A DNA stretch of 46,898 bases from Hallella seregens ATCC 51272 (GTDB lineage Bacteria > Bacteroidota > Bacteroidia > Bacteroidales > Bacteroidaceae): the NCBI RefSeq assembly GCF_000518545.1, contig NZ_JADU01000028.1, forward strand, positions 1 to 46,898, written 5' to 3'. Of the stretch, positions 35,210 to 44,159 are shown piece by piece (position 1 is the stretch's first letter; each line of letters begins with the position of its first letter). A model generated the notes under the pieces. The model was given only the letters and a program-made list of their open reading frames with translations, had not been told where the DNA came from and did no database searches. A program made the translations under genes and the position numbers.

Positions 35210-38200
35210 TTAGAACGTGATATTAACTCCCAGCGTGTAGACCCGGGCCGTGGGGTAGCCGCCATAGTCGATGCCCAGAGCCGATGCACCACCGGGCACG
35301 CCCGACTTGCCGTTGGCTATTTCGGGAGAAAAGCCGGAATAATAGTCATCGAAGCGCAACAGGTTCTCGCACGACGCGTAGATGCGGGCACGCTGCAGAA
35401 TCTTGCTCTTCACAGGAAGAGTATAGCCAATGGTGAGGTTCTTCAGGCTCAAATAGTTGGAGCTCCAGAGCCAACGAGAGTCAACTTGTCCGCCCGTAGT
35501 ACTGCTGAAGATGTAGGGCGTGGTGCCGTCGCCCGTCTCGTTCTCGCTCCACCAAGCCGTGTTCCAGCAGTCCATCACGTTGCCTTGGGCGCCCATCGAC
35601 GGACGGTCGATGGCTCTACCCAGCGTGCCAAGTATCTTTCCGCCCAGCTGGGCCGTAATGAGCATGGAAGCATCGAAGCCTTTCCATTGGAAGGTGTTGG
35701 TCATGCCGAAAGTCCATTTGGGAGTGGGCTGGCCCAGATATACCCTGTCATCGTCGAGCGTAATGTTGCCGTCGTGGTTCACATCGCGGTAGCGGATGTC
35801 GCCGGGCTTGTTGGCTTTGCCTTGGAAAGTCACTCTCTTCACGCCGCATTCCTGGGCATAGGCATCGAGTTCGGCCTGTGATTTCCACACGCCCACAGCC
35901 TCATACATGTAGAATGCGTTGACAGGATGGCCCACGGCAAGGATATTTGAGGCGTTGGCTCCGTCACCCGTGCCGTTGAATCCCGAGTAGATGGGAGTGT
36001 TGTCGGTACCGAGAGACACCACCTCGTTGGTGTTGTATGATACGTTGAAAGAGGTGTCCCACTTGAACTTGCCCGTGATATTGTGCGAGGTGAGCTCTAC
36101 GTCAAGACCCCGATTCTTGATTTCGCCCAGGTTGCCCCAGATGGAAGTGAAGCCGGAAGCCCCGGCCACGGGCACCTGATAGAGCAAATCCTTGGTGCGT
36201 TTGGTGTACCAGTCGAGCGACACTTGCAGCCGGTTGTCGAGGAAACCAAAGTCGAAAGCCACATCGGTAGAGTGGGTCTTCTCCCATCCCAGGTCGGCAT
36301 TGCCCAGCGAATTGGCGTTAAACCCCGCCGCCCCGGCATAGGCAACGGCTGTCAGCGTGGCATAGGCGGCCGTATTGGAGATGTTGTTGTTGCCTGTCAC
36401 ACCATAGGAAGCGCGCAGCTTGAACGTGTTCCACCAACTGGGTTTCCAGTTTTTCCAGAACTTTTCTTCGCTCACAAGCCAGCCGGCACTCAGTGCAGGG
36501 AACACTCCCCACTTGTTGTCACCGCCGAAAACCGACCCGCCGTCGTAGCGCAACGAGGCCGACAACAGATAACGTTCGGCGTAGTTATAGGAGGCGCGGC
36601 CGAAGACCGACACCAGGTTGTTGGGGGTAGACTCGGTCACGGTATTGGCGTTTGGCGTGACAATACTTCCGTTGAACGAGCCCGTAATGGCATCATTGGC
36701 AAAAGGAGCCTTGTAGGTTTGGTTGGTGCTGAAGCCCACATTGCTGTTCTCGCGCGAGGCTCCGGCCATCAAACTAAGGTTGTGTTTGCCGAAGTCATGG
36801 TCGTAATTAGCCAATGCCTGTACCAGAGTGGACCACACGCGAGAGGTGGAATGTCCGCCGCTCGACTGCGATCCCTCGCCCGATGTCCAGTTAGCGCTGG
36901 CACTGGTGAAATTGTACGACCGACCGTCCACGTCGTAATAGTTGGCCGCTCCCGAGAATTCGATCTTGAGATCTTCGATAGGAGTAATGCGCATGAAAGC
37001 ATTGGCCACCAGACGTGCACGGTTGCTACGGTTGATGTTCTGCTCCAGCGTGGCTAGCGGCGAGGGCGTTCCGGCCCAGTCATACTTCAAATAAGGCTGC
37101 CGGTTGGTATAATAGCCGGCATCGGGTTCAGCCACGGGCGTGGCCGAAACAATGTGATGAACCATGGCGTCCTTGCCATTGGCCCATCCCGATCCGTTGA
37201 CAATGATGTAGGTAGGAGCCAGATTCAGGCCGATGGTAAGGTATTTGTTGATTTTGCTTTCCACGTTGGCTCGCAGGTTGACACGCTGATAGTCTGTGCC
37301 CACCACAAGGCCATCCTGCCGCATATAGCCGCCGGAGACCATGTAAGACAGCGCGTCAGTGCCGCCGGAGACGGAGACATCGTAGTTCTGAATCATGGCA
37401 TTGCGGAAACAGCGATCCTGCCAATCCAGCAGTGCCAAGCTGCCTTCGTTGCCTGTCACCGTGTAGCCGTGGGCTGCGGCAACCGAGGGATCAAGATACT
37501 GGAACCAGCGGTTGTCGAGTACAACCATGTAGTTGGGTTTCGACATAGAGCCGCCAATGTTGGCCATACGCGTAGCATTGTCATCGGTAATACTGGCATT
37601 GGTCACCCCGCGACTGGCCGCAGTGTTCAGGTAGTACTGGTCGTTCCATCGCATTTTGAACTGCATCCACTCCTGGGCCGACATGATGTCGAGCTTCTTT
37701 TCCGGGGACTGAAAGCCCACACTGGCATTGAATGTCACTGTAGGCTTGCCGTTTTTGCCACGCTTGGTGGTCACAATGACCACGCCATTGCTGCCTCGAC
37801 TTCCATAGATGGCTGCCGAAGCGGCATCCTTGAGCACCTCTATACTCTGGATGTCATTGGGGTTAAGGTTGCTGATTGTGTTCTGCGGCACACCGTCAAC
37901 AACGTAAAGCGGGTCGCTGCTGGCATTGACAGATGCGGCCCCGCGCACGCGAATCTGCTGGTCGGCACCCGGCTCACCACTCACCGTCCGCACGGTCACG
38001 CCGGCCAGCTGCCCCTGCAAGGCCTGCTCGGCACGAGCCAGCGGCCTGTCCTGAATGCCCTTATTGTCCATCTTTGCAACCGCTGATGTCAGGTTGCGTT
38101 TCTTTACTGAGCCGTAGCCTATGACCACTACTTCGTCCAGATTCAGCTTGTCTTCGGTCAGCGTTATGGCCAAAGGGGCTGTGCCGCGAGCCATTACCGA

Positions 38201-38470
38201 CCGGCTCTCGAAGCCCACATACGACACGGTTATTGTCTGTCCATCTTTCACTCCGGCGATGGAAAAGTGGCCGTCGAGGTCGGTCACCGTGCCTTGAGAA
38301 GTGCCTTGAATGATGACGCTGGCCCCGATGACGGGTTCGCCATTGGAATCGACCACGGTTCCTGTCACCCGATTTTGGGCGACAGCCATGGAGGTGCAGA
38401 GCAGGAAAGATGTCGTGAACAGCAGCCGCGACAAGTGGTTTTTAGACCTGTTTCCTTGAGATTGTTTCAT
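35210..38470 (-). CDS. SusC-like TonB-dependent transporter (pair 1)
   Basis: A 1086-residue SusC/RagA-family transporter. The start at 38470 (MKQSQGNRSKNHLSRLLF) yields a signal ending SMAVAQ. Then come a CarboxypepD_reg-like domain (about 28-110), the TonB-box-like LDEVVVIGYGSVKKRN, a plug with PLYVVDGVPQ and IEVLKDAASAAIYGSRGSNG, and a beta barrel ending TARVYTLGVNITF. The first ~70 codons are nearly identical to the pair 2 susC, whereas the plug and barrel differ strongly, so the pairs likely import different ligands. The upstream rhaT unit ends with a hairpin, so this gene probably has its own promoter. Confidence 0.95.
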   Translation of the reverse strand: MKQSQGNRSKNHLSRLLFTTSFLLCTSMAVAQNRVTGTVVDSNGEPVIGASVIIQGTSQGTVTDLDGHFSIAGVKDGQTITVSYVGFESRSVMARGTAPLAITLTEDKLNLDEVVVIGYGSVKKRNLTSAVAKMDNKGIQDRPLARAEQALQGQLAGVTVRTVSGEPGADQQIRVRGAASVNASSDPLYVVDGVPQNTISNLNPNDIQSIEVLKDAASAAIYGSRGSNGVVIVTTKRGKNGKPTVTFNASVGFQSPEKKLDIMSAQEWMQFKMRWNDQYYLNTAASRGVTNASITDDNATRMANIGGSMSKPNYMVVLDNRWFQYLDPSVAAAHGYTVTGNEGSLALLDWQDRCFRNAMIQNYDVSVSGGTDALSYMVSGGYMRQDGLVVGTDYQRVNLRANVESKINKYLTIGLNLAPTYIIVNGSGWANGKDAMVHHIVSATPVAEPDAGYYTNRQPYLKYDWAGTPSPLATLEQNINRSNRARLVANAFMRITPIEDLKIEFSGAANYYDVDGRSYNFTSASANWTSGEGSQSSGGHSTSRVWSTLVQALANYDHDFGKHNLSLMAGASRENSNVGFSTNQTYKAPFANDAITGSFNGSIVTPNANTVTESTPNNLVSVFGRASYNYAERYLLSASLRYDGGSVFGGDNKWGVFPALSAGWLVSEEKFWKNWKPSWWNTFKLRASYGVTGNNNISNTAAYATLTAVAYAGAAGFNANSLGNADLGWEKTHSTDVAFDFGFLDNRLQVSLDWYTKRTKDLLYQVPVAGASGFTSIWGNLGEIKNRGLDVELTSHNITGKFKWDTSFNVSYNTNEVVSLGTDNTPIYSGFNGTGDGANASNILAVGHPVNAFYMYEAVGVWKSQAELDAYAQECGVKRVTFQGKANKPGDIRYRDVNHDGNITLDDDRVYLGQPTPKWTFGMTNTFQWKGFDASMLITAQLGGKILGTLGRAIDRPSMGAQGNVMDCWNTAWWSENETGDGTTPYIFSSTTGGQVDSRWLWSSNYLSLKNLTIGYTLPVKSKILQRARIYASCENLLRFDDYYSGFSPEIANGKSGVPGGASALGIDYGGYPTARVYTLGVNITF

Positions 38471-38512
38471 TGTAGAGGTTTTTAATGATGAGTATTTAAG
38501 CTTTAAATTCCG
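38259..38512 (-). repeat. 254-base direct repeat, copy 1 (susC leader and 5' end)
   Basis: The partner of 33100-33353 in the same orientation, about 5.16 kb away. It covers the leader, signal peptide and first ~70 codons of the pair 1 susC. Only four substitutions separate the copies, one changing the residue after CxSMAVAQ (Ala versus Thr). Recombination between the copies would delete or duplicate one complete SusC/SusD pair while leaving one intact hybrid. Confidence 0.92.
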
Positions 38513-38543
38513 AAAAACATACGTATTTCGCATGTATCGGAAA

Positions 38544-38581
38544 CATCCGGGCAGCGCCAATCGGCACAACATGCCCGGATG
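38544..38581 (-). terminator. Terminator after rhaT
   Basis: Perfect ten-base arms CATCCGGGCA (38544-38553) and TGCCCGGATG (38572-38581) lie about 20 bases past the rhaT stop on the minus strand and are followed by GTTTCC. It separates the rhaB-rhaA-rhaT unit from the susC leader. Confidence 0.65.
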
Positions 38582-38602
38582 ATGACGACCGCAGCCGGAT
38601 GG

Positions 38603-39640
38603 CTATCCGAGGAACTGCGGCAGGAACGAGGAGAGGATGAGCACCGCAATGCCCACGACGAGCACGGCGATGGTACTGCGCGAGCAGCCCTTCCACTCCT
38701 TGAGGATGATGCCCCACACGTTGGAAAACACCACGTTGAGGGCCATGAGGATGCAGAACGAGAGCGTCATGAGCGTGGGCGAACCCGTGAGAAAGCCCTT
38801 GCCCAACGAGAGACCGAAGAACTGACTGTACCACAACGCACCGGCCAACAGGCAGAACAGCAGGTTGTTGCCCCACACGTCGCGCCGGGTGTAGTCGGCC
38901 CAGGTGTGGTTTTTCTGGTTCTGCCAGAAGCAGTAGACGGCGTTGGTGACAAAGCCGCCCAGCGTCACGAGGGCGGTGGCAGGCAGTGTTTTGTACATGG
39001 CGGGCGTGAGTTCGCCGAAGTTGATGTCCTTGCCAAACTCGAGTCCCACGTTGAAACAGCCGCTCATGAAGCCGGCCAGCAACGCAATGGCCAAGCCCTT
39101 GGGAAAGTTGAAGTCCTTGACAGCCGCCCGTTTCTCCTCCTCGCTGAGCGAGCTGGCCTTCATGGAGCCGGCCACTCCAATGATGGCAATGCCGACGAGC
39201 GTAACCACCACGCCGAGAATCACGGCCGTGGTGAGGGCACTGAGCGCGTCGAGTTCGGGGAAGAACACATTGAGCAACACGGGCCCCATGACGGTGCCCA
39301 GACCGGCGCAAGTGCCCAGCGCAATGGACTGTCCGAGGGCCACACCCAGATAGCGCATGGAGAGACCGAACGTAAGGCCGCCCACGCCCCAGAGCACTCC
39401 GAAGAGCACGGTCATCCAGAGACTGAACGCGGGCGCGCCGGCCCAGAGTTCCAGCAGGCTGTGGCCCGCCGGAACGGCCAGCTGCGCGCCGAGGCACGGC
39501 AGCACCAGCCACGCAAAAACGCCTTGTACCACCCAGTAGCTCTCCCAACTCCAACCCTTGATCTTGTTGATGGGGACGTAGCAACTCGACTGGCAGAAGG
39601 CGCCGACAGCAATGATGAGTAATCCGATGATGATGTCCAT
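38603..39640 (-). CDS. rhaT: L-rhamnose/H+ symporter RhaT
   Basis: A 345-residue inner-membrane permease with about ten hydrophobic segments. Family signatures include MDIIIGLLIIAVGAFCQSSCY, PINKIKGWSWESYWV, GLTFGLSMRYLGVALGQSIA and SGCFNVGLEFG. Characterised RhaT proteins bring L-rhamnose in with a proton. It is the last gene after rhaB and rhaA on this strand. A strong hairpin with a U-run lies between rhaA and rhaT, so RhaT may be made at a lower level than the catabolic enzymes. Confidence 0.95.
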   Translation of the reverse strand: MDIIIGLLIIAVGAFCQSSCYVPINKIKGWSWESYWVVQGVFAWLVLPCLGAQLAVPAGHSLLELWAGAPAFSLWMTVLFGVLWGVGGLTFGLSMRYLGVALGQSIALGTCAGLGTVMGPVLLNVFFPELDALSALTTAVILGVVVTLVGIAIIGVAGSMKASSLSEEEKRAAVKDFNFPKGLAIALLAGFMSGCFNVGLEFGKDINFGELTPAMYKTLPATALVTLGGFVTNAVYCFWQNQKNHTWADYTRRDVWGNNLLFCLLAGALWYSQFFGLSLGKGFLTGSPTLMTLSFCILMALNVVFSNVWGIILKEWKGCSRSTIAVLVVGIAVLILSSFLPQFLG

Positions 39641-39650
39641 AACAGCAAAA

Positions 39651-39685
39651 GCCCCCGCCCGCGGCAGTCTGCCGGGACAAGGGGC
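39651..39685 (-). terminator. Hairpin between rhaA and rhaT (attenuator-like)
   Basis: In the 53-base gap, GCCCC and GGGGC arms enclose a GGCAG/CTGCC stem, and the minus strand continues with TTTTGCTG. This resembles an intrinsic terminator placed just before the rhaT start, so it probably acts as a partial terminator or mRNA stabiliser in the operon. Confidence 0.6.
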
Positions 39686-39693
39686 CTACCTTA

Positions 39694-40947
39694 TTATTTT
39701 CTCTTGAACGTCACCTCCTGCTCGTACTTCTCGATGTCGGCGATGAAGTCTTCGGCAACAGGCACATTGTGCGTATAGTTGTAGTAGTCGTAGACGGCGC
39801 CCATGGGCAGGGTCTTTGCCTCTTCGAGCAGGGCCAGACGCTGGAAGAGCTTGTCCTCGTCCTCGTACTTTCGCAGCAGCTCGAGCGGCTCCAGGAAAGC
39901 CTGAAGCAGGCTCTTCTGCGTGGCGCGCGTACCTATAATATAGGCCCCTATACGGTCGATGGAGGCATCAAAATAGTCCAGACCGATGTGGGCGCGGTGC
40001 AATTGGCCGGCACGTACAAGCTCTGCAAAGAGGTTGCGCGTGTTGTCGTCGAAGAGCGTCACGTGGTCGGAATCCCAGTGCATGGGCCGCGACACGTGGA
40101 GCATGAGCTCGGGAACGAAGAGCAGCAGCGACGAAACGGCGTCGCTCACATTCTCCGTCGGCTCGTAGTGGCCGGTGTCGAGCGTGTAGATCACGTTGTT
40201 CTTGGCGCAGTATCCGGCGTAGAAATCGTGCGAGCCCACGGTGTAGGCCTCCAGCCCGATGCCGAAGAGCTTGGCTTCCAGACAGGATTTCATGTCGGGC
40301 AGCTGCTCGGCAAGAATCTCGTCCAAGCTCTCTTTCAGAATCTGACGATAGCGGAATTTCTCCACGGTATAGTCCTTGGAGCCGTCGTGCACCCAGATAT
40401 TCATGATGCAAGGATCGGCCTGATACTTGCCCATGGCATCGGCAATGCGGCGGCAACGCTTGGTATGATCGATCCAGAATTCGCGGATTTGCTTGTCCGG
40501 ATTCGAGAGCGTGAGGCTGCCGCTCTTGGGATGCGAGAACGAGGTGGAGTTGAAGTCAAGCTTCAAATTGTGCTCCTTGGCCCACTGCATCCAGCTCTCA
40601 AAGTGCTTGGGCTCCACCTGGTCGCGGTCGACGAACCGGCCGCCGAAGTCGCCGTAAGTCTCGTGCAGGTTCAGTCGGAACGAGCCGGCGAGCATCGAGG
40701 TCACCTTGTCGATGTCCTGACGCAGCTCGTCAATGTTGCGGGCCTTGCCGGGATAGTTGCCCGTGGTCTGGATGCCGCCCGAGGCAGCTTCGTTGCGTTC
40801 AAAGCCCACCACGTCGTCGGCCTGCCAGCAGTGCAGGGAGACGGGAGTCTTTTCGAGGGTTTCCAGTGCCTTGTCGGTGTCTACACCGAGGGTAGCATAG
40901 CGCTCTTTGGCCAGCGCATAGTTCTTTTCAATGAGTTCTGATTTCAT
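39694..40947 (-). CDS. rhaA: L-rhamnose isomerase
   Basis: A 417-residue metal-dependent isomerase that turns L-rhamnose into L-rhamnulose (called RhaI in Bacteroides). Typical blocks are SLHCWQADDVVGFE, SGGIQTTGNYPGKARN, LNLHETYGDF, LKLDFNSTSFSHPKS and YTLDTGHYEPTENVSD, which hold the His, Glu and Asp metal ligands of the TIM barrel. Length is standard. The gene lies 63 bases after rhaB. Its leader contains AATATTCATCATTAAAAA, almost the same word as in both susC leaders. Confidence 0.97.
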   Translation of the reverse strand: MKSELIEKNYALAKERYATLGVDTDKALETLEKTPVSLHCWQADDVVGFERNEAASGGIQTTGNYPGKARNIDELRQDIDKVTSMLAGSFRLNLHETYGDFGGRFVDRDQVEPKHFESWMQWAKEHNLKLDFNSTSFSHPKSGSLTLSNPDKQIREFWIDHTKRCRRIADAMGKYQADPCIMNIWVHDGSKDYTVEKFRYRQILKESLDEILAEQLPDMKSCLEAKLFGIGLEAYTVGSHDFYAGYCAKNNVIYTLDTGHYEPTENVSDAVSSLLLFVPELMLHVSRPMHWDSDHVTLFDDNTRNLFAELVRAGQLHRAHIGLDYFDASIDRIGAYIIGTRATQKSLLQAFLEPLELLRKYEDEDKLFQRLALLEEAKTLPMGAVYDYYNYTHNVPVAEDFIADIEKYEQEVTFKRK

Positions 40948-41010
40948 GTTGCGGTTGTATTTTTTAATGATGAATATTGCGGAAAACGGGGGTGCCGGCA
41001 GTGCGGCGGC

Positions 41011-42486
41011 CTACTTGGTGAGGTCTGTCCAGCGGGCGTAGGCCTCGTCCCACACGGCCTTGTCCTGGGGCTCGAAGCGTTTCAGCTCCACCGACCGGGC
41101 GATGATGCGGCGCATGTCCCACACGTCGGCCACGTCGCCGGCGGCCTTGGCCTGGAGCATGACGTTGCCAATGGCCGTGCCTTCCTGGGGTCCGGCCAGC
41201 ACGACAACACCGCACGAGTTGGCCGTGAACTGGTCGAGATAGGCATTGAGCGAGCCGCCGCCGATGATGTGGAGCACGCGGATGTCGAAGTCGGCAAACT
41301 CCCGCAGCCACGTGAACACCTGGCGGTAGCGCAGGGCCAGCGACTCGAAGATGCAGCGACAGTACTCGGCCGGCGTGCGCGGCACGGGCTGACCGGTGCG
41401 CCGGCAATAGTCGTCGATGGCGGCAACCATCGACGGCGGATTGGCAAAACAGGCGTCGTCGGGATTGATGAGGCTGCGGAAAGGCTCGCAATCCATCGAC
41501 TCACGCTGCAGCGCGGCATGGCCGCGGGCCTTCTCTTCGGGCCACTCCTGCCGGCAACGCTCGTAGATCCACATGCCGCAGATGTTCTTCAGGAAGCGCG
41601 TGGTGCCCTCAATGCCACCCTCATTGGTGAAGTTGCGCTCGAAGCTCTGCCCGTTGATGACGGCCCGGCGCGTCTCGATGCCCATGAGACTCCACGTGCC
41701 CGAGCTGAGGTAGGCAAACTGCTCGTCGGCCGCCGGCACGGCCGCCACGGCACTGGCCGTATCGTGACCGGCCACGGCCACCACAGGCACGGGCCCGAGT
41801 CCCGTGGTGCGCTGCACCTCGGGCGTGAGCCCGCCAATCACCGTGGCGGGGGTCGTCATGGGCCCGAACTGGTCGCGCCGCATCCCCAGGCTGGCCACCA
41901 GCTCCTCGTCGAGGTCGGCCGTCAGGGGGTTGAGCAGCTGCGAAGTGGAGGCCACCGTGTACTCGCACACGGCCCGTCCCGTGAGCATATAGCTCAGGGC
42001 ATCGGGGATAAAGAGCACTTTCAAGGCGTGGCGCAGGGCGGTGTTGCCGTCGCGCTGCATCTGATAGAGCTGGAACAGCGAGTTGAAATTCATGAACTGG
42101 ATGCCCGTCTTGGCGTAGACCGTGGCCTTGTCCACGGCCTCGCTGAAATAGGTTTCCATCGCCGCCGCCGTGTGGGGGTCGCGGTAAGCCAGCGGGTTGC
42201 GCAGTATCTGGCCGTCGTCGCCCACGCATACGAAGTCGCAGCCCCAGGTGTCGATGCCGATGCTGCTCAGGGGAATGCGGCGTTCGGCAGCCAGCCGCAG
42301 CCCCTTGACAACCTCGTGATAGAGGGCGAAAATGTCCCAGTAGACATGGCCTCCGGCCTCGATGAGCACGTTGTCGAAGCGCGTAAGCTCCTGCAGTTCG
42401 AGCCGTCCGCCGGCCAGTGTGCCGATGATGGTGCGGCCGCTTGTGGCCCCGAGGTCTACGGCAAAATAGTATTTTCGATTTTCCAT
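41011..42486 (-). CDS. rhaB: Rhamnulokinase
   Basis: A 491-residue FGGY-family sugar kinase that phosphorylates L-rhamnulose at O1 with ATP. The first phosphate-binding motif is YFAVDLGATSGRTIIGTL (about residues 7-24), the catalytic region contains SIGIDTWGCDFV, and the second nucleotide site reads VAVAGHDTASAVAAVP, followed by YLSSGTWSLMGIE and VLHIIGGGSLNAYLDQ. It is the first gene of the rhaB-rhaA-rhaT unit and is preceded by a -7 box at 42544-42537. It is divergent from nhaD. Confidence 0.97.
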   Translation of the reverse strand: MENRKYYFAVDLGATSGRTIIGTLAGGRLELQELTRFDNVLIEAGGHVYWDIFALYHEVVKGLRLAAERRIPLSSIGIDTWGCDFVCVGDDGQILRNPLAYRDPHTAAAMETYFSEAVDKATVYAKTGIQFMNFNSLFQLYQMQRDGNTALRHALKVLFIPDALSYMLTGRAVCEYTVASTSQLLNPLTADLDEELVASLGMRRDQFGPMTTPATVIGGLTPEVQRTTGLGPVPVVAVAGHDTASAVAAVPAADEQFAYLSSGTWSLMGIETRRAVINGQSFERNFTNEGGIEGTTRFLKNICGMWIYERCRQEWPEEKARGHAALQRESMDCEPFRSLINPDDACFANPPSMVAAIDDYCRRTGQPVPRTPAEYCRCIFESLALRYRQVFTWLREFADFDIRVLHIIGGGSLNAYLDQFTANSCGVVVLAGPQEGTAIGNVMLQAKAAGDVADVWDMRRIIARSVELKRFEPQDKAVWDEAYARWTDLTK

Positions 42487-42536
42487 AGAGAGTTGCTGTT
42501 AGGATGAGGGGTTAGGGATTTGTCTTATCGTCGCGG

Positions 42537-42544
42537 CAAAATTA
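42537..42544 (-). promoter_or_regulatory. -7 promoter box of rhaB-rhaA-rhaT
   Basis: TAATTTTG on the minus strand, 51 bases before the rhaB start. It matches the Bacteroidales -7 consensus. The regulator binding site should lie just upstream (42545-42600), but I could not identify a clear operator. Confidence 0.5.
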
Positions 42545-42608
42545 GACGATTTTCCAAGGGGCTGCCATAATAATTTGATTTTTGAGCCCAAGGTTTTGAG
42601 ATTTTACG

Positions 42609-42616
42609 TAACTTTG
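42609..42616 (+). promoter_or_regulatory. -7 promoter box of nhaD
   Basis: TAACTTTG on the plus strand, 72 bases before the nhaD start, matches the Bacteroidales -7 consensus. Together with the rhaB box it makes 42487-42688 a divergent promoter region. Confidence 0.6.
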
Positions 42617-42688
42617 CAGCCACGGTGCCGGGGCGGCCTCATGCCGGCCGCGGGCCCGCCATTCCCCATTTTTTAACGTATCAAAAGC

Positions 42689-44050
42689 ATGTCAACCTTA
42701 ACCATTGCCATCATCGTCGCTTTCTGCGTGGGCTATCTTTTCATCGCCCTTGAGAGCATGACCAAAGTGAACAAGGCCGCCGTGGCCTTGCTGATGTTTG
42801 CCGCATGCTGGACGCTCTTCATGGTGTCGCCCGGCAGTTATATCCCTGGAGCCACCGGCCCCGCGCTGCTCAGCGAGGTGAGCGACGCCATCGAGCACCA
42901 TCTGGGAAGCACTTCCACCACCCTCTTCTTCCTCATGGGGGCCATGACCATCGTGGAAATCGTCGATCAAAACGGCGGTTTCAACTGGGTGCGCACCGCC
43001 ATGAGCACGCGCAGCAAACGCACGCTGTTGTGGCGAATAGCCTTTATGACGTTCATCCTCTCGGCCATTCTCGACAACCTCACCACGAGCATTGTGATGA
43101 TTATGATACTGCGCAAGCTGGTCCACGACCACAAGGACCGCATCGTTTATGCCTCGCTGGTCATCATCGCGGCCAACTCGGGCGGGGCCTTTTCGCCCAT
43201 TGGCGACGTCACCACCATCATGCTTTGGAACAAGGGCGTTATCACGGCGGCCGGCGTCATCACGGAGATTCTCGTTCCCTCGCTGGTGTCGATGGTGGTG
43301 CCCGCCCTCATCCTGCAATACTCGCTGCGGGGCGAACTGGAGACCGCCGGCGACATGCCGATGAAGAGCGACTACGAGGTGCTCGACTTTTCGAGCCGCC
43401 AGCGCAAGGCGGTGTTCCTCGTCGGCGTGGGCGGGCTGGTGCTCGTGCCGGTGTTCAAGGCCGTTACAGGGCTACCTCCTTTCGTGGGCATCCTGCTCGT
43501 GCTGGGCATTCTGTGGACCACGACAGAGCTGTTCTACCGCAACCTGCACCGCGGGGCCGACCGTGAGGGCACGGGCAAGCGCGTCTCCAACCTGCTGCAC
43601 AACATCGACATGAGCACCATTCTCTTCTTCCTCGGCATCCTCATGGCCGTGGCCTGTCTCGAAGAAGTGGGCGTGCTCACGGCCCTGGGCCAGGGCCTCA
43701 ACACCGCTTTCGACGGCAACCACTATGCCGTGACGGGCATCATCGGCGTGCTGTCGAGCATCGTCGACAACGTGCCGCTGGTGGCTGGCTGCATGGGCAT
43801 GTATCCCGTGACCGCCACAGGCGACATGGCCGTGGACGGCATCTTCTGGCAACTGCTGGCCTACTGTGCCGGCGTGGGCGGCTCGATGCTCATCATCGGC
43901 TCGGCCGCCGGCGTGGTGGTAATGGGTCTGGAGAAGATCACTTTCGGCTGGTACATGCGTCACATCAGCTGGATTGCTTTCGTGGGCTACGCTCTCGGCA
44001 TCCTGAGCTACTGGGGGTTGCGCACGTTTGTCCTCACCACTCCGATTTGA
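42689..44050 (+). CDS. nhaD: Na+/H+ antiporter NhaD
   Basis: A 453-residue inner-membrane antiporter of the NhaD/ArsB ion transporter superfamily with about 12 hydrophobic segments. Diagnostic motifs are FFLMGAMTIVEIVDQNGGF, SAILDNLTTSIVMIMIL, and ANSGGAFSPIGDVTTIMLW. A second repeat has SSIVDNVPLVAGCMG and YCAGVGGSMLIIGSAAG. It exchanges Na+ (or Li+) for H+ and has no known role in rhamnose metabolism, so its place between the rha operon and the AraC regulator is probably incidental. A 22-base-period array begins four bases past the stop. Confidence 0.95.
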   Translation: MSTLTIAIIVAFCVGYLFIALESMTKVNKAAVALLMFAACWTLFMVSPGSYIPGATGPALLSEVSDAIEHHLGSTSTTLFFLMGAMTIVEIVDQNGGFNWVRTAMSTRSKRTLLWRIAFMTFILSAILDNLTTSIVMIMILRKLVHDHKDRIVYASLVIIAANSGGAFSPIGDVTTIMLWNKGVITAAGVITEILVPSLVSMVVPALILQYSLRGELETAGDMPMKSDYEVLDFSSRQRKAVFLVGVGGLVLVPVFKAVTGLPPFVGILLVLGILWTTTELFYRNLHRGADREGTGKRVSNLLHNIDMSTILFFLGILMAVACLEEVGVLTALGQGLNTAFDGNHYAVTGIIGVLSSIVDNVPLVAGCMGMYPVTATGDMAVDGIFWQLLAYCAGVGGSMLIIGSAAGVVVMGLEKITFGWYMRHISWIAFVGYALGILSYWGLRTFVLTTPI

Positions 44051-44054
44051 TGCC

Positions 44055-44148
44055 GCCGCAACGGCCCTGCGATTGCACCGTAAAGGCCCTGCGATTGCAC
44101 CGTCATCGCACGGCGGTTGCGGCGTAATCGCCGCGCCTTTACGCCGTC
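44055..44148. repeat. 22-base-period intergenic array (D)
   Basis: Units start at 44055, 44077, 44099 and 44121, with a decayed fifth at 44143. Units one and two share the run GGCCCTGCGATTGC, and unit four (GGCGTAATCGC + CGCGCCTTTAC) is close to units of the arrays after pepC and rhaD. The array begins almost immediately after the nhaD stop and ends just before a bidirectional terminator. Confidence 0.8.
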
Positions 44149-44159
44149 AGGAAAAAACC

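Noticed and set aside
42487..42688. Clear regulator operator in the rhaB-nhaD divergent region
   Set aside because: Only -7 boxes could be supported. I saw no convincing direct or inverted repeat of the size bound by AraC-type dimers.
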